A DNA stretch of 64,000 bases from Streptomyces sp. ATexAB-D23. GTDB lineage: Bacteria; Actinomycetota; Actinomycetes; Streptomycetales; Streptomycetaceae. The translations under genes were made by a program, and so were the position numbers. Location: positions 434,001 through 498,000 of the forward strand of contig NZ_KB892002.1 of NCBI RefSeq assembly GCF_000373645.1. Direction: 5' to 3'. The notes under the pieces were generated by a model that worked only from the letters and a program-made list of their open reading frames with translations, made no database searches and had not been told where the DNA came from. Shown in pieces: positions 10,901 to 20,402 of this stretch; within the stretch, counting starts at the first letter, position 1; every line of letters begins with the position of its first letter.

Positions 10901-11153
10901 CCTGAACTCACTGAAGACGGCCGCGGCCTCCCGGGAGGGCAAGGACACCTCGTACGGCACGGGGTGGACCAGCGCCAAGATCGACACCGTGATCGGTATC
11001 CCGGACGTCAACGGTGACCGCGTCCCCGACATCTGGGCGCGTTTCACCGCCGACGGATCGGTGAAGGTCTACCACCCCTCCACCACCAACACGAACGCCC
11101 CCGCGATGACCGTGATCTCCAGCGGCTGGGGGGACGTCAAGGCCTTCGGCTGA
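7983..11153 (+). CDS. Secreted DNRLRE-domain protein with C-terminal FG-GAP/VCBS repeats
   Basis: Large exported protein of 1,056 residues. The chosen start is the GTG at 7983, preceded by CGGAGAAG at 7969-7976; an upstream in-frame TTG would add 35 residues that do not look like a signal. Residues about 10-40 form an Arg-rich n-region and hydrophobic core (signal peptide or anchor). Residues about 370-540 are a DNRLRE-type carbohydrate-binding-like domain ([31 protein letters not shown]). About 540-760 look like fibronectin-like domains, and 768-1056 carry Asp-rich FG-GAP/VCBS repeats ([47 protein letters not shown]) that probably bind calcium. It is divergent from the RHS toxin gene; in streptomycetes such proteins often sit beside RHS genes, so a shared surface role is inferred. 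The exact function is unknown. Confidence 0.85.
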   Translation: MTVPRPLRPFVRSRTRLSVTLGLLVAALTASLLPWLTGWPGDQDATSQARGGSAQASPAGDHPRTEAEAIDAAHRTGKKVLVEAATTATTLTWALPDGKMRQQIHATPQRARNADGEWARIDTRLRRTKDGITPVNAVTPVRFSAGGPPADRADRGFRRTTPAAGDSVLAEVELEGHTVAYTWPAPLPEPVLDGPRALYQEVFPGVDMLLVAREEGGFAQLMIIKTPEAAQNEELKTLTFGLRSETARFEHNPTTDTVRVLDSQGGRMIGSVPTPFAWDSSGQDPELAPGTEVRTGTATAEDVLALSGLSGIEPGAQSSPLRTGVDEDGNGVRLTLDVAGAGLLQSDDVRYPLFVDPSIKPAWKSWTVAYKPYPNSSFYNGTNFSSGTSDARVGYESDTKGLARSFWTMGFSSSLKGATVTKAQFKVLNNHSWSCETRQFHLYRTGAISSGTTWNKQPGWSSLLQSQSFAHGYNSSCSDEYVLWNVKAGAQYAADAGASTLTLGMRANTETSTYTWRKFRATSAALEVDYNRKPNEPTGGTTTPGGACLAAPSSRPVAKTNIVLSATATDPDKNLSKLRFRWWKSGASAPSGTLVTPNSGGKATLTIPSSSLADKTTYKWDVRSEDTAGAVSTYFPPGDQPCQFTVDGSAPPAPDVTSVDFPEATADGLTWSEKKFGATGVFTFSAPGATKFSYTLTGAGYTEKAATTGTDESGNTVGLLSLTLAPPSAGPNSMRVYSFDAVGNKSKEYTDYAFYVPPRDTADAPGDLGGDGRADLLTINASGNLRSYAGLPDGELYTSLAAGYASNGKLNPTGHWYDPATGKAALITHYADAYPGDGVTDLFARTPDGGFWLYPGDGYGSFDVGKRLEVRLPPGAPDPASWVQLKAVGDITGDQRPEVFLRTGDAFWVLLGYTGGAFQEAVRLSASAWEIRDIVNVADIDLDGTPDLLWRNTSNGNMYVRHGKPGTATGSVDLNSLKTAAASREGKDTSYGTGWTSAKIDTVIGIPDVNGDRVPDIWARFTADGSVKVYHPSTTNTNAPAMTVISSGWGDVKAFG

Positions 11154-11167
11154 CGCCCCCCGCTCCG

Positions 11168-11216
11168 AACGGGCCGGCGGTCCGGCGCCGACACGCGCCC
11201 GGACCGCCGGCCCGTT
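11168..11216 (+). terminator. Strong hairpin after the DNRLRE gene
   Basis: An 18-base perfect inverted repeat (arms 11168-11185 and 11199-11216, loop 13) begins 14 bases after the stop codon and ends in CGTTCCCC. It fits a GC-rich streptomycete terminator isolating the toxin-linked gene from coaA. Confidence 0.75.
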
Positions 11217-11320
11217 CCCCGTACGGCCGTCACAGCGGTCGGGCGCCGCCGGCCCCACGTGACCGAGCCCACCCTCCACCCCCGTTCGTACTCCCGTCGA
11301 ACTCCCGCAACAATGTTCCC

Positions 11321-12316
11321 GTGATCACTTCGCCGACCCGGAGCACGAACCGACGCGCCGAGCACGCCGCGACGCCGTACGTCGACCTGACCCGGGCGGA
11401 GTGGAGCGCGCTGCGCGACAAGACGCCCCTGCCGCTGACCGCCGACGAGGTGGAGCGGCTGCGGGGGCTCGGGGACGTCATCGACCTCGACGAGGTGCGG
11501 GACGTCTATCTGCCGCTCTCCCGCCTCCTCAACCTCTACGTGCAGGCCACGTCCGGGCTGCGCGGCGCCCTGAACACCTTCCTCGGGGACGCGGGCAACG
11601 GGCAGGGCGCGCAGCGCGGGACGCCGTTCGTCATAGGGGTCGCGGGCAGCGTCGCCGTGGGCAAGTCCACCACCGCCCGGATCCTGCGGGCGCTGCTGGC
11701 CCGGTGGCCGGAGCACCCGAGGGTCGAGCTGGTGACCACCGACGGCTTCCTGCTCCCGATGAAGGAGCTCCACGCGCGCGGCCTCATGTCGCGCAAGGGG
11801 TTCCCGGAGTCGTACGACCGGCGCGCCCTGACCCGTTTCGTCGCCGACATCAAGGCGGGCAAGGACGAGGTCACCGCCCCCGTCTACTCCCACCTGATCT
11901 ACGACATCGTGCCGGGCGAGCGGCTCACCGTACGGCGTCCGGACATCCTGATCGTGGAGGGGCTGAACGTCCTCCAGCCGGCCCTGCCCGGCAAGGACGG
12001 CCGCACCCGGGTGGGGCTCGCCGACTACTTCGACTTCAGCGTGTACGTGGACGCCCGGCCGGAGGACATCGAGACCTGGTACCTCAGCCGGTTCCGCAAG
12101 CTGCGCGAGACGGCGTTCCAGGACCCTTCCTCGTACTTCCGCAAGTACACGCAGGTCTCCGAGGCGGAGGCGATGGAGTACGCCGCCACCATGTGGCGGA
12201 CCATCAACCGGCCGAACCTCGTGGAGAACGTGGCGCCGACCCGTGGGCGTGCCACGCTGGTGCTGCGCAAGGGGCCCGATCACAAGGTGCAGCGGCTGTC
12301 CCTGCGCAAGCTCTGA
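11321..12316 (+). CDS. coaA: Type I pantothenate kinase
   Basis: Phosphorylates pantothenate with ATP, the first and usually controlling step of coenzyme A synthesis, in the cytosol. The 331-residue product has the P-loop [11 protein letters not shown] (about residues 105-115) and family blocks [27 protein letters not shown] and IVEGLNVLQ. Length and motifs match bacterial CoaA of the PRK-like fold. Start is the GTG at 11321; the ribosome site is weak. It stands alone, followed after 27 bases by a DUF389 gene on the same strand, so the two may be cotranscribed. Confidence 0.96.
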   Translation: MITSPTRSTNRRAEHAATPYVDLTRAEWSALRDKTPLPLTADEVERLRGLGDVIDLDEVRDVYLPLSRLLNLYVQATSGLRGALNTFLGDAGNGQGAQRGTPFVIGVAGSVAVGKSTTARILRALLARWPEHPRVELVTTDGFLLPMKELHARGLMSRKGFPESYDRRALTRFVADIKAGKDEVTAPVYSHLIYDIVPGERLTVRRPDILIVEGLNVLQPALPGKDGRTRVGLADYFDFSVYVDARPEDIETWYLSRFRKLRETAFQDPSSYFRKYTQVSEAEAMEYAATMWRTINRPNLVENVAPTRGRATLVLRKGPDHKVQRLSLRKL

Positions 12317-12343
12317 GCCGTTCGAGCCTCCACGAGGAGCGTT

Positions 12344-13312
12344 GTGCTGCATCTGCGCCTGATCGTGCCCGCCGACCGTACGGACGAGGTGACGGGCCTG
12401 CTGGAGCGGACCGCCGGCACCGCCCACCTCGTGGTGCTGCCCGGGGTCGCCCGGGACCCCGCGGGCGACGTGGTGCTGTGCGACGTGGCGCGCGAGGCGG
12501 GCGACGAGCTGATCGGGGCGCTGCGGCGGCTCGGGGTCGACCGGTACGGGGCGGTCACCGTCGCCGGCCTGGACCTCACGCTCTCGGCGTGCGCCGAGGA
12601 GGCGGAGCGGGCCGCGCCGGGCGAGGGCGCGGACGCGGTGCTGTGGGAGGAGCTGTCCGAGGCCACCCACGAGGAGTCCACGTTCAGCATCACCTACCTG
12701 GCGTTCCTCGCCGTGGCGACGATGCTCGCGGCCTGCGGGGTGATGCTCGACAACGCGGTCCTGATCGTGGGCGCGATGGCGGTCGGCCCGGAGTTCGGGC
12801 CGCTGGCCGGGATCTCCACCGCCCTGGTGCAGCGCGCCCCGCACCTCGTGTGGCGCTCGCTGTGGGCGCTCGTCGGCGGTTTCGCGGCGGCCATGGTGCT
12901 GACGTCCGGGTTCTCCTGGCTGATGGACCTCTTCGGACTGTTCGACCGGGGCATGATCGAGGCCGACCGGCCCAACACCGCGTTCGTCTGGCAGCCGGAC
13001 TGGCTCTCGTTCGTCGTCGCGTTCCTCGCGGGCATCGCCGGGACGCTGTCGCTCACCTCGGCGAAGTCCGGGGCGCTGATCGGGGTCGCCATCTCGGTGA
13101 CGACCGTGCCGGCCGCCGCCAACGCGGCGGTGGCCTTCAGCTACAGCGACTACGCCCAGATGTCCGGCTCCGCGCGCCAGCTCCTGGAGAACCTCGGCGG
13201 GATCGTGCTCGCGGGCACACTGACGCTGATCACCCAGAAGGCGCTGTGGCGCGCGGCCCAGCGCCGGCAGCGCGCCCAGGAGCCCCCGGCGGCGGCCGAG
13301 GGCAGCGGCTGA
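12344..13312 (+). CDS. DUF389-family integral membrane protein
   Basis: Membrane protein of 322 residues. The N-terminal 100 residues form a small soluble domain (HLRLIVPADRTDEVTGLLER). About five to six hydrophobic segments follow, including the conserved block VGAMAVGPEFGPLAGISTAL near residue 150, which identifies DUF389. The GTG start at 12344 follows GAGGAG at a good distance. The biochemical function of the family is unknown. It lies 27 bases after coaA and converges on glmM. Confidence 0.88.
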   Translation: MLHLRLIVPADRTDEVTGLLERTAGTAHLVVLPGVARDPAGDVVLCDVAREAGDELIGALRRLGVDRYGAVTVAGLDLTLSACAEEAERAAPGEGADAVLWEELSEATHEESTFSITYLAFLAVATMLAACGVMLDNAVLIVGAMAVGPEFGPLAGISTALVQRAPHLVWRSLWALVGGFAAAMVLTSGFSWLMDLFGLFDRGMIEADRPNTAFVWQPDWLSFVVAFLAGIAGTLSLTSAKSGALIGVAISVTTVPAAANAAVAFSYSDYAQMSGSARQLLENLGGIVLAGTLTLITQKALWRAAQRRQRAQEPPAAAEGSG

Positions 13313-13345
13313 GGGGGCGGGGTACGAAAGGCCCGCCCCGCCCCC
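13313..13345. terminator. Bidirectional terminator between the DUF389 gene and glmM
   Basis: GGGGGCGGGG (13313-13322) pairs perfectly with CCCCGCCCCC (13336-13345) in the short gap between two convergent stop codons. It can serve both transcripts. Confidence 0.7.
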
Positions 13346-13351
13346 GGAGAA

Positions 13352-14710
13352 TCAGCCCAGCGCCGACTTCACGACGTCCGCCAGCTGCCCGGCCACCGTG
13401 CGCGCCTGCTCGATGTCCGCGGCCTCGACCATGACCCGTACGAGCGGCTCCGTGCCCGAGGGGCGCAGCAGCACGCGGCCGGTCGCGCCCAGCTCGCGCT
13501 CGGCGTCGGCGACGGCCGCGGCGACCTCCTGCGAGGTGTGCACGCGGGACTTGTCGACGTCCGGGACGTTGACGAGGACCTGCGGCAGCCGCTCCATCAC
13601 ACCGGCCAGCTCCGCCAGCGGCCGGCCGGTCGCGGCGACGCGGGCCGCCAGCATCAGCCCGGTCAGCGTGCCGTCGCCGGTCGTGGCGTGGTCCAGGACG
13701 ATGACGTGGCCGGACTGCTCGCCGCCCAGCGCGTAGCCCTCAGCCTTCATCGACTCCAGGACGTAGCGGTCGCCGACGGCGGTCTGGACGAGCTGGATGC
13801 CCTCGCGCTCCATGGCGATCTTGAAGCCGAGGTTCGACATGACGGTGCCGACGACGGTGTCCCCGCGCAGCTGTCCGGCCTCGCGCAGGGCAAGGGCCAG
13901 CACGGCCAGGATCTGGTCGCCGTCGACCTCCTCGCCCGCCGCGTCGACGGCCAGGCAGCGGTCGGCGTCGCCGTCGTGCGCGATGCCGAGGTGGGCGCCG
14001 TGCTCGACGACGGCGGTGCGCAGCAGCTCCAGGTGCGTGGAGCCGCAGCCGTCGTTGATGTTCAGCCCGTCCGGCTCGGCGCCGATCGTGATGACCTCGG
14101 CCCCGGCGCGGGCGAATGCCTCGGGCGAGACGCGGGCGGCTGCGCCGTGGGCCTCGTCCAGGACGACCTTCAGGCCGTCGAGCCGGTTGGGGAGGACGCC
14201 GATGAGGTGGGCGACGTAGCGGTCGAAGCCCTCGGCGTAGTCGGTGACCCGGCCGACGCCGGAGCCGGTCGGGCGGGACCACGGCGCACCGGTGCGGTGC
14301 TGCTCGTAGACCGTCTCGATGCGGTCCTCCAGCTCGTCGGCCAGCTTGTGGCCGCCGCGCGCGAAGAACTTGACACCGTTGTCCGGCATGGCGTTGTGGC
14401 TGGCCGAGAGCATGACCCCGATGTCGGCGCCCAGGGCGCCGGTGAGGTAGGCCACGGCCGGGGTCGGCAGCACGCCGACGCGCAGGACGTCGACGCCCGC
14501 GCTGGCGAGGCCGGCCACGACGGCGGCCTCCAGGAACTCTCCGGAGGCGCGTGGGTCACGGCCCACCACGGCCGTGGGCCGATGGCCCTCGAAGGTGCCC
14601 GCCTCGGCCAGTACGTGTGCCGCGGCCACCGAGAGCCCGAGCGCGAGCTCGGCCGTCAGGTCCGCATTGGCGACACCGCGCACGCCGTCCGTGCCGAAGA
14701 GTCGTCCCAC
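13352..14710 (-). CDS. glmM: Phosphoglucosamine mutase
   Basis: Interconverts glucosamine-6-phosphate and glucosamine-1-phosphate on the path to UDP-N-acetylglucosamine for cell wall synthesis. The 452-residue product begins [19 protein letters not shown], the usual GlmM N terminus. It has the phosphoserine loop [15 protein letters not shown] (Ser near residue 101), the metal-binding DGDADRC, the substrate loop GGEQSGH and the C-terminal phosphate-binding [12 protein letters not shown]. Length is typical. It lies downstream of rplM-rpsI, the usual actinobacterial order, but a hairpin at 14815-14847 suggests largely separate transcription. Confidence 0.98.
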   Translation of the reverse strand: MGRLFGTDGVRGVANADLTAELALGLSVAAAHVLAEAGTFEGHRPTAVVGRDPRASGEFLEAAVVAGLASAGVDVLRVGVLPTPAVAYLTGALGADIGVMLSASHNAMPDNGVKFFARGGHKLADELEDRIETVYEQHRTGAPWSRPTGSGVGRVTDYAEGFDRYVAHLIGVLPNRLDGLKVVLDEAHGAAARVSPEAFARAGAEVITIGAEPDGLNINDGCGSTHLELLRTAVVEHGAHLGIAHDGDADRCLAVDAAGEEVDGDQILAVLALALREAGQLRGDTVVGTVMSNLGFKIAMEREGIQLVQTAVGDRYVLESMKAEGYALGGEQSGHVIVLDHATTGDGTLTGLMLAARVAATGRPLAELAGVMERLPQVLVNVPDVDKSRVHTSQEVAAAVADAERELGATGRVLLRPSGTEPLVRVMVEAADIEQARTVAGQLADVVKSALG

Positions 14711-14814
14711 TGGTGTCCTCCGAAAGTGCTCCGAAACGCAAAGATCTGATCAAGTACCCAACAAGCCTATGAACGCCTTATGCCGTTATATGCCCGAGGA
14801 TGTCGATAAACGAA

Positions 14815-14847
14815 CGCCCCGGCAGCACGAGGTGTGCCGCCGGGGCG
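14815..14847 (-). terminator. Terminator of the rplM-rpsI operon
   Basis: CGCCCCGGC (14815-14823) pairs with GCCGGGGCG (14839-14847); the loop holds a second nested pair GCAC/GTGC. In the minus-strand transcript it is followed by TTCGTTTATC, a short U-rich tail, 27 bases after the rpsI stop. Confidence 0.75.
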
Positions 14848-14874
14848 AACGTGTAACGCGGGTGAGCAGGCGGT

Positions 14875-15402
14875 TTAGCGCTTGCTGTACTGCGGGGCCT
14901 TGCGGGCCTTCTTCAGACCGGCCTTCTTGCGCTCGACCGCACGGTCGTCACGGGAGAGGAAGCCGGCCTTCTTCAGCGTCGCGCGGTTGTTGTCCACGTC
15001 CGCCTCGTTCAGCGCACGGGCCACGCCCAGGCGCAGGGCGCCGGCCTGACCCGAGACGCCGCCACCCGAGATGCGGGCGATGACGTCGTAGCGGTTGTCC
15101 AGCTCAAGCACCTTGAAGGGCTCGTTGACTTCCTGCTGGTGCACCTTGTTCGGGAAGTAGCCCTCAAGGGTGCGGCCGTTGATCTTCCACTTGCCGGTGC
15201 CCGGGACGATCCGGACGCGGGCGATGGCGTTCTTGCGACGGCCGAGGCCGGCGGCGGGCTGCGGGTCGCCGAAGCGGCCGGCGAGCGACTCGGAGGTGTA
15301 CTCACCCTCGACGGGGACCTCGGACTCGAAGGTGGTCACCTCGGCGAAGGTCTCCTCGCCCTCGGTGCCCTCGACAGGGGTCTCAACAGTGGTCTCGGCC
15401 AC
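14875..15402 (-). CDS. rpsI: 30S ribosomal protein S9
   Basis: Small-subunit protein whose C-terminal tail reaches the tRNA in the P site. The 175-residue product has an acidic N-terminal extension of about 45 residues ([20 protein letters not shown]) typical of Streptomyces S9, then the core [19 protein letters not shown], and ends in the conserved [12 protein letters not shown]. It starts 45 bases after rplM, and the two form the usual L13-S9 operon. Confidence 0.98.
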   Translation of the reverse strand: MAETTVETPVEGTEGEETFAEVTTFESEVPVEGEYTSESLAGRFGDPQPAAGLGRRKNAIARVRIVPGTGKWKINGRTLEGYFPNKVHQQEVNEPFKVLELDNRYDVIARISGGGVSGQAGALRLGVARALNEADVDNNRATLKKAGFLSRDDRAVERKKAGLKKARKAPQYSKR

Positions 15403-15447
15403 GATGCTCCTCAGATCTTTCTTTACGTCTTTGGGGGGAGGCCGGAA

Positions 15448-15891
15448 CTACTGCGCGACCTGGGTGATCTCGTACGGGACCGGCTGCTGCGCAGCGTGCG
15501 GGTGCTGGTCGCCCGCGTAGACCTTCAGCTTCGAGATCATCTGACGGCCCAGGGTGTTCTTGGGGATCATGCCCTTGATGGCCTTCTCGACGGCCTTCTC
15601 GGGGTTCTTCGCGAGCAGCTCGTCGTAACGAACGGAGCGGAGACCACCCGGGAACCCGGAGTGGCGGTACGCCATCTTCTGGGTCTTCTTGTTGCCGGAC
15701 AGGTGAACCTTGTCGGCGTTGATGATGATGACGAAGTCGCCCATGTCCATGTGGGGGGCGTAGATCGCCTTGTGCTTGCCTCGGAGGAGGTTCGCAGCCG
15801 TGGTGGCCAGACGGCCGAGGACGATGTCCTGGGCGTCGATGATGTGCCACTGGCGAGTGACATCGCCGGGCTTGGGGCTGTACGTACGCAC
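15448..15891 (-). CDS. rplM: 50S ribosomal protein L13
   Basis: Early-assembling large-subunit protein, 147 residues, starting at GTG 15891 ([20 protein letters not shown]). Conserved blocks include [28 protein letters not shown] and [12 protein letters not shown]. First gene of the rplM-rpsI operon; its promoter must lie in the 530-base gap upstream. Confidence 0.98.
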   Translation of the reverse strand: MRTYSPKPGDVTRQWHIIDAQDIVLGRLATTAANLLRGKHKAIYAPHMDMGDFVIIINADKVHLSGNKKTQKMAYRHSGFPGGLRSVRYDELLAKNPEKAVEKAIKGMIPKNTLGRQMISKLKVYAGDQHPHAAQQPVPYEITQVAQ

Positions 15892-16421
15892 TTCGTAGCC
15901 TTCGCTTCTTCAGTGGATGGGGTCCAGACACACGGCACCCCTGAAGCGATATGCAGCTGGGGCGCACAATGCCGGGGACGCTGCCCGTATGCGAGCCACT
16001 GGTAACTGCTCCAGGGAACCTACGTAAGGGCCCTTCGCGTGAGAACGACGCAGCCAATACGTATAACAATCGTCGACAGTACCCGTCCGCCCCCGGACGG
16101 GTCAAAACGGGGCCCTTGGGCGGGCGGCACCCCCGGGGGGCCCGCCCCGATCCCGGCCGACCGGTTCCGTCCTCAATCGCCGCATGGGCTCAAAAGCACG
16201 CCCCCGAACCGGCCGCCGTGCGTCTGCGACAGACGTACCACCGGCGTACAGACGCAGGCGAGAGTGGGTGGGGGCGTGCAGGGCAGTCCCCGCAGAAAAT
16301 GGCGTACGACCGGGGTCCTCCGCGTCGTCGGGTGAACACGCCATTTTTGAGGAGTCTGCCCGGAGGGACCCCACCCCCACCCACCGGACGGTGGGCGACC
16401 CGCACCCCACCAAGGGCCGCG
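15892..16421. promoter_or_regulatory. rplM upstream region and ABC-F 3' flank
   Basis: This 530-base stretch has no convincing gene. It should contain the rplM promoter and leader (minus strand). It also holds several paired elements. CCTCAATCGCCG near 16173 resembles a repeat found beside rpoA in this window. GCGTCTG/CAGACGC pair at 16220-16226 and 16249-16255. A long imperfect inverted repeat (16264-16385) has the arms AAAATGGCGT (16296-16305) and ACGCCATTTT (16338-16347). A tight hairpin CCCACCG/CGGTGGG at 16380-16395 follows the ABC-F stop. Confidence 0.5.
16296..16347. repeat. Inverted repeat AAAATGGCGT / ACGCCATTTT
   Basis: Two perfect 10-base inverted arms are separated by 32 bases that themselves contain ACGAC/GTCGT. 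The flanks outside the arms are also related in inverted orientation (GGGTGGGGG on both outer sides). In the minus direction it lies upstream of rplM; in the plus direction the right arm ends in a T5 run. Confidence 0.6.
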
Positions 16422-18056
16422 TCACCGCACCCGTTCCACCCGCCGCTCGTCCCACACCGGCTCCGAGGTCTCCCGTACGACCCCGTCCGAGCCGAAGACC
16501 AGGAACCGGTCGAAGCTCTTCGCGAACCACCGGTCGTGCGTGACGGCCATCACCGTGCCGTCGTACACCTCCAAACCGTCCTGCAACGCCTCCGCCGACT
16601 CCAGGTCCAGGTTGTCCGTCGGCTCGTCCAGCAGCAGCGCGGTCGTGCCGGACAGCTCCAGGAGCAGGATCTGGAGCCGCGCCTGCTGGCCGCCCGACAG
16701 CTTCTCGAACGCCTGGTCGCCCTGACGCTCCAGCTCATAGCGCCGCAGCACGGACATCGCCGCGCCCCGGTCCTTGGCGTGCTCCGTCCACAGGATGTCG
16801 ACCAGCGTCCGGCCCAGCAGCTCCGGATGGGAGTGGGTCTGCGCGAAGTGGCCGGGCACCACCCGCGCGCCGAGCTTCCACTCCCCCGTGTGCGCGACCG
16901 GCTCACCCGCCAGCAGCCGCAGGAAGTGGGACTTGCCCGAGCCGTTGGAGCCGAGGACCGCGACCCGTTCCCCGTAGTAGATCTCCAGGTCGAACGGCTT
17001 CATCAGGCCGGTCAGCTCCAGATTCGTACAGGTCACCGCCCGCACACCGGTCCGGCCGCCGCGCAGCCGCATCCGGATGTCCTGCTCGCGCGGCGGCTCC
17101 GGCGGGGGCCCCGCGTCCTCGAACTTCTTGAAGCGGGTCTGCATCGCGTGGTAGCGGCTCGCCATGTCGGGGCTGTTCGCCGCCTGCTGCCGCAGCCGCA
17201 GCACGAGCGCCTTCAGCCGCTTGTGCTCCTCCTCCCAGCGCCGCAGCAGCTCCTCGAAGCGCGCGAACCGCTCCTTGCGGGCCTGGTGGTACGTGTCGAA
17301 GCCGGCACCGTGCACCCAGACGTCACTGCCGGCCGGGCTCGGCTCCACGCTGACGATCTTCTGCGCGGCCCGGGACAGCAGCTCGCGGTCGTGGGAGACG
17401 AAGAGGACCGTCTTACGGGTCTCCTTCAGCTTCTCCTCCAGCCACCGCTTGCCCGGCACGTCCAGATAGTTGTCCGGCTCGTCCAGCAGCAGCACCTCGT
17501 CGGGCCCGCGCAGCAGCGCCTCCAGGACCAGCCGCTTCTGCTCACCGCCGGAGAGCGTGCGCACCTCGCGCCACTGCGCCTTCTCGTACGGGACACCGAG
17601 CGCGGCCATCGTGCACATGTCCCAGAGCGTCTCGGCCTCGTACCCGCGCACCTCGGCCCAGTCGCTCAGCGCCTGCGCGTACGCCATCTGCGCGGCCTCG
17701 TCGTCCACGGTGAGGATGCGCTCCTCGGCCCGGTCGACGGCGAGCGCGGCCTCCCGGATGCGGGGCTGGGCGACGGAGACCAGCAGGTCGCGGACCGTAC
17801 GCTCGTCGCGCACGGAGCCGACGAACTGCCGCATCACACCGAGCCCGCCGCTCACCGAGACCGAGCCGCCGTGCGGCTGGAGCTCCCCGGCGAGCAGCCG
17901 CAGCAGCGTGGTCTTCCCGGCGCCGTTCGCCCCGACGAGGGCGACCACGGCACCGTCGGCCACCCGGAACGAAGCATCGCCGAGCAGCACCCGCCCGTCC
18001 GGTAGGTAGTACTCAAGATGGCCTGCTTCGAGATGTCCCATACCCAGCATTGTCAC
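16422..18056 (-). CDS. ABC-F family ATP-binding protein
   Basis: Soluble protein of 544 residues with two ABC ATPase domains and no membrane segment, the layout of ABC-F proteins that act on ribosomes in translation or antibiotic protection. Domain 1 has Walker A GANGAGKTT (42-50), signature LSGGEQKR and Walker B VLLLDEPDNYLD. A charged linker follows (RFEELLRRWEEEHKRLKALV). Domain 2 has GSNGSGKS, LSGGQQAR and ALLLDEPTDNLD. The start is uncertain: GTG 18056, ATG 18050 or ATG 18041; none has a good ribosome site. It is divergent from the gene at 18109. Target and inducer are unknown; an antibiotic-resistance role is possible but not shown. Confidence 0.9.
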   Translation of the reverse strand: MTMLGMGHLEAGHLEYYLPDGRVLLGDASFRVADGAVVALVGANGAGKTTLLRLLAGELQPHGGSVSVSGGLGVMRQFVGSVRDERTVRDLLVSVAQPRIREAALAVDRAEERILTVDDEAAQMAYAQALSDWAEVRGYEAETLWDMCTMAALGVPYEKAQWREVRTLSGGEQKRLVLEALLRGPDEVLLLDEPDNYLDVPGKRWLEEKLKETRKTVLFVSHDRELLSRAAQKIVSVEPSPAGSDVWVHGAGFDTYHQARKERFARFEELLRRWEEEHKRLKALVLRLRQQAANSPDMASRYHAMQTRFKKFEDAGPPPEPPREQDIRMRLRGGRTGVRAVTCTNLELTGLMKPFDLEIYYGERVAVLGSNGSGKSHFLRLLAGEPVAHTGEWKLGARVVPGHFAQTHSHPELLGRTLVDILWTEHAKDRGAAMSVLRRYELERQGDQAFEKLSGGQQARLQILLLELSGTTALLLDEPTDNLDLESAEALQDGLEVYDGTVMAVTHDRWFAKSFDRFLVFGSDGVVRETSEPVWDERRVERVR

Positions 18057-18108
18057 GGGCCGCGAACCAATGGCCCAACCGGTTTACAGAGGCTCTAAGC
18101 TTCGCGGC

Positions 18109-18972
18109 ATGAGCTTTGGGCAAGGGGGGCCCTCCTGGGGGCCGACGGGGCCGGGGAACAACGGGACTCCGGACTGGGAGGCGCTGGCCGAGGCGTCCGA
18201 GTCGCGCGCCAGACGCAAGAAGTGGCTGCTGATCGGCGGGGGCGCGCTGGCCACCGCGGCGGTCGCCGCGATCGTGGCGACCGCGGTCATCTCGGCCAAC
18301 AGCAACCACTCCGACGACGCGGCCGGCAAGGACGCCAGTGAGCTGCCGTCGGCGAGCGCGCTGCCCAGCGAGACCACCGCGCCCGAACCGTCCTTCTCCT
18401 CGGTGGCGCCACCGCCCCCGCCGGACCCCAAGGACTACATATCCGACGCGAAGAAGGACCGGCTGCCCATCAGCGTCGACGCCTTCTTCCCCGGCAAGAC
18501 CCTCACCACCGGCGACCGCGTCCACACCAAGGGCGCCACCCACAGCACCACCCAGTGCGCCACCACCACCCAGGGCGCGCTCGGCTCGATCCTCACCGCC
18601 AACGGCTGCGACCGGGTCATCCGGGCCACGTACAGCCTGGACGGCGTGGCGGTCACCGTCGGCATAGCGGTCTTCGAGACCGAGGCCCAGGCCAGGAAGA
18701 CCGCCCAGCAGGCCAGCGGCGGCCTCGCCTCGCTCAGCGGATCGGGCGTCCCCGTCTTCTGCCGCGACGGCGCGATCTGCCGCCGTACCGCCAACTCCTA
18801 CGGCCGGTACGCGTACTTCACGGTCGGCGGCTTCACCAACGGCAAGAACGTCACCAAGGCCGACAAGAACGTGTTCGCCGTCGGCGACGACCTGACGAAC
18901 TTCACGTTCCGTCAGATCCGCCACCGCGGCGAGGTCCAGGCATCGGCCGCGGCGGACATCACCACGACCTGA
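18109..18972 (+). CDS. Membrane-anchored protein of unknown function
   Basis: Protein of 287 residues. The ATG at 18109 (MSFGQGGPSWGPTGPGNNG) is preferred over an ATG at 18070. A Gly/Pro-rich cytosolic N terminus precedes a basic motif (RARRKK) and one transmembrane segment (WLLIGGGALATAAVAAIVAT, about residues 42-62). A Ser/Thr/Pro linker (APEPSFSSVAPPPPPDPKDY) leads to an extracytoplasmic domain of about 170 residues with Cys residues and repeated Thr-rich segments. No known catalytic motif was recognised. It converges on truA with only 10 bases between the stop codons. Confidence 0.8.
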   Translation: MSFGQGGPSWGPTGPGNNGTPDWEALAEASESRARRKKWLLIGGGALATAAVAAIVATAVISANSNHSDDAAGKDASELPSASALPSETTAPEPSFSSVAPPPPPDPKDYISDAKKDRLPISVDAFFPGKTLTTGDRVHTKGATHSTTQCATTTQGALGSILTANGCDRVIRATYSLDGVAVTVGIAVFETEAQARKTAQQASGGLASLSGSGVPVFCRDGAICRRTANSYGRYAYFTVGGFTNGKNVTKADKNVFAVGDDLTNFTFRQIRHRGEVQASAAADITTT

Positions 18973-18982
18973 GCCATCCGGT

Positions 18983-19837
18983 TCAGCAGCAGCCCGCCCC
19001 CGGCAGGGTCCGCACATTACGGGCCTCCACCGCCCGCGCCGCCAGCAACTCATCGGCCGGGTAGGCCACTTCCTCCAGCGTCAGCCCGTGCGGGCGCACC
19101 ACATGCACCCCCGGGTCGCGCACCCCGGCAGCCAGCACCTCGGCCGGCCACGGGGCGGGGCGCCGCCCGTCGCCCACGAACAGCATCGCCCCCACCAGGG
19201 CGCGCACCATGTTGTGGCAGAAGGCGTCGGCCTGCACGGTCCCCGTGATGATCCCGGACGCCTCGTCCCGTACCCAGCGCAGCTTCTGCAAGGTCCGGAT
19301 GGTCGTCGCGCCCTCGCGCTTCTTGCAGTACGCGGCGAAGTCGTGCTCCCCGGTCATGCGCGCGGCGGCGGCGTTCATCGCGGCCACGTCCAACGGCCGG
19401 TCGTGCCACAGCACATGGCCCCGCACCAGCGGGTCGACCCCGCCGGGCCGGTCGGCCACCCGGTAGGCGTACCGGCGCCACAGGGCCGAGAACCGGGCGT
19501 TGAACCCCGCCGGGGCCTCCTCGGCCCGCCATACCCGCACATCGGGCGCCATCCGCCCGGCCAGCCGCCGCAGCAGCTTCTCGGCGTGCTCGGCCCACAC
19601 CTCGGCCGGCAGGTCCACATGGGCCACCTGCCCCCGGGCGTGCACCCCGGCGTCGGTGCGTCCGGCCACCGTCAGGTCGTACGTGCGCGAGGAGCGGGTC
19701 ACGGTCCGCAGCGCATCCTCGATCTCCCCCTGGACCGTCCGCCGCGCGGTCTGCTTCGCCCAGCCCGAGAAGTCCTTGCCGTCATAGGCCAGGTCCAGCC
19801 GCACCCGTACGAAGCCGGGCTCCACCACGTCACTCAC
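18983..19837 (-). CDS. truA: tRNA pseudouridine(38-40) synthase
   Basis: Converts uridines 38-40 in the anticodon arm of many tRNAs to pseudouridine. The 284-residue product has the catalytic block [19 protein letters not shown] with Asp62 as nucleophile, and [16 protein letters not shown] near the N terminus. It also has family blocks [12 protein letters not shown] and [19 protein letters not shown]. It follows rplQ in the same direction, the usual bacterial order, with a hairpin between. Confidence 0.97.
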   Translation of the reverse strand: MSDVVEPGFVRVRLDLAYDGKDFSGWAKQTARRTVQGEIEDALRTVTRSSRTYDLTVAGRTDAGVHARGQVAHVDLPAEVWAEHAEKLLRRLAGRMAPDVRVWRAEEAPAGFNARFSALWRRYAYRVADRPGGVDPLVRGHVLWHDRPLDVAAMNAAAARMTGEHDFAAYCKKREGATTIRTLQKLRWVRDEASGIITGTVQADAFCHNMVRALVGAMLFVGDGRRPAPWPAEVLAAGVRDPGVHVVRPHGLTLEEVAYPADELLAARAVEARNVRTLPGAGCC

Positions 19838-19867
19838 CAGCGCATCCTCTCAAGATCCCGCACAGCC

Positions 19868-19909
19868 GAACGGGCCCGCACCGCCCCGGAGGGTGATGCG
19901 GACCCGTTC
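19868..19909 (-). terminator. Hairpin between rplQ and truA
   Basis: GAACGGGCCCGCA (19868-19880) pairs with TGCGGACCCGTTC (19897-19909) with one mismatch and a 16-base loop. It lies directly after the rplQ stop and probably ends or attenuates the long ribosomal transcript before truA. Confidence 0.6.
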
Positions 19910-19925
19910 AGTGGTTCCGGAACGC

Positions 19926-20402
19926 TCAGGCGTCCTTCGCGTCCTCGACGGACTCGACCGGGGTCTCGTCCTGCTTGGCCGCGTCTTCCTTGACCGCACG
20001 CTTGGTGGCGGCCTCGGCCTCACCGGTGGCCTGCTGCGCCACGGTCAGCGCCTCGACCAGCTCGATGACGGCCATCGGGGCGTTGTCGCCACGACGGTTG
20101 CCGATCTTGGTGATGCGGGTGTAACCACCGGGGCGGTTCTCGTACCGCGGGGCGATCTCGGTGAAGAGCGTGTGAACGATGCCCTTGTCCGTGATCGACT
20201 GCAGCACCAGGCGACGGTTGTGGATGTCGCCCTTCTTCGCCTTGGTGATGAAGCGCTCCGCGACCGGACGCAGGCGGCGGGCCTTGGCCTCGGTCGTGGT
20301 GATGCGGCCGTGCTCGAACAGCGACTTCGCGAGGTTGTTCAGCAGAAGCTTCTCGTGCGCTGCGCTGCCGCCCAGACGGGCACCCTTGGCGGGCTTCGGC
20401 AT
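19926..20402 (-). CDS. rplQ: 50S ribosomal protein L17
   Basis: Large-subunit protein at the peptide exit tunnel. The ATG at 20402 ([20 protein letters not shown]) follows AAGGAGAAAACC, a strong ribosome site, so the longer in-frame opening is not used. The 158 residues include the core [20 protein letters not shown] and [24 protein letters not shown], with an Ala/Glu-rich C-terminal extension typical of actinobacteria. Last ribosomal gene of the alpha operon. Confidence 0.97.
   Translation of the reverse strand: MPKPAKGARLGGSAAHEKLLLNNLAKSLFEHGRITTTEAKARRLRPVAERFITKAKKGDIHNRRLVLQSITDKGIVHTLFTEIAPRYENRPGGYTRITKIGNRRGDNAPMAVIELVEALTVAQQATGEAEAATKRAVKEDAAKQDETPVESVEDAKDA

Noticed and set aside
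18070..18109. Upstream ATG for the membrane-anchored protein
   Set aside because: It adds 13 residues (MAQPVYRGSKLRG) overlapping the promoter region of a divergent pair and has no ribosome site; the ATG at 18109 gives a typical Gly/Pro-rich start.
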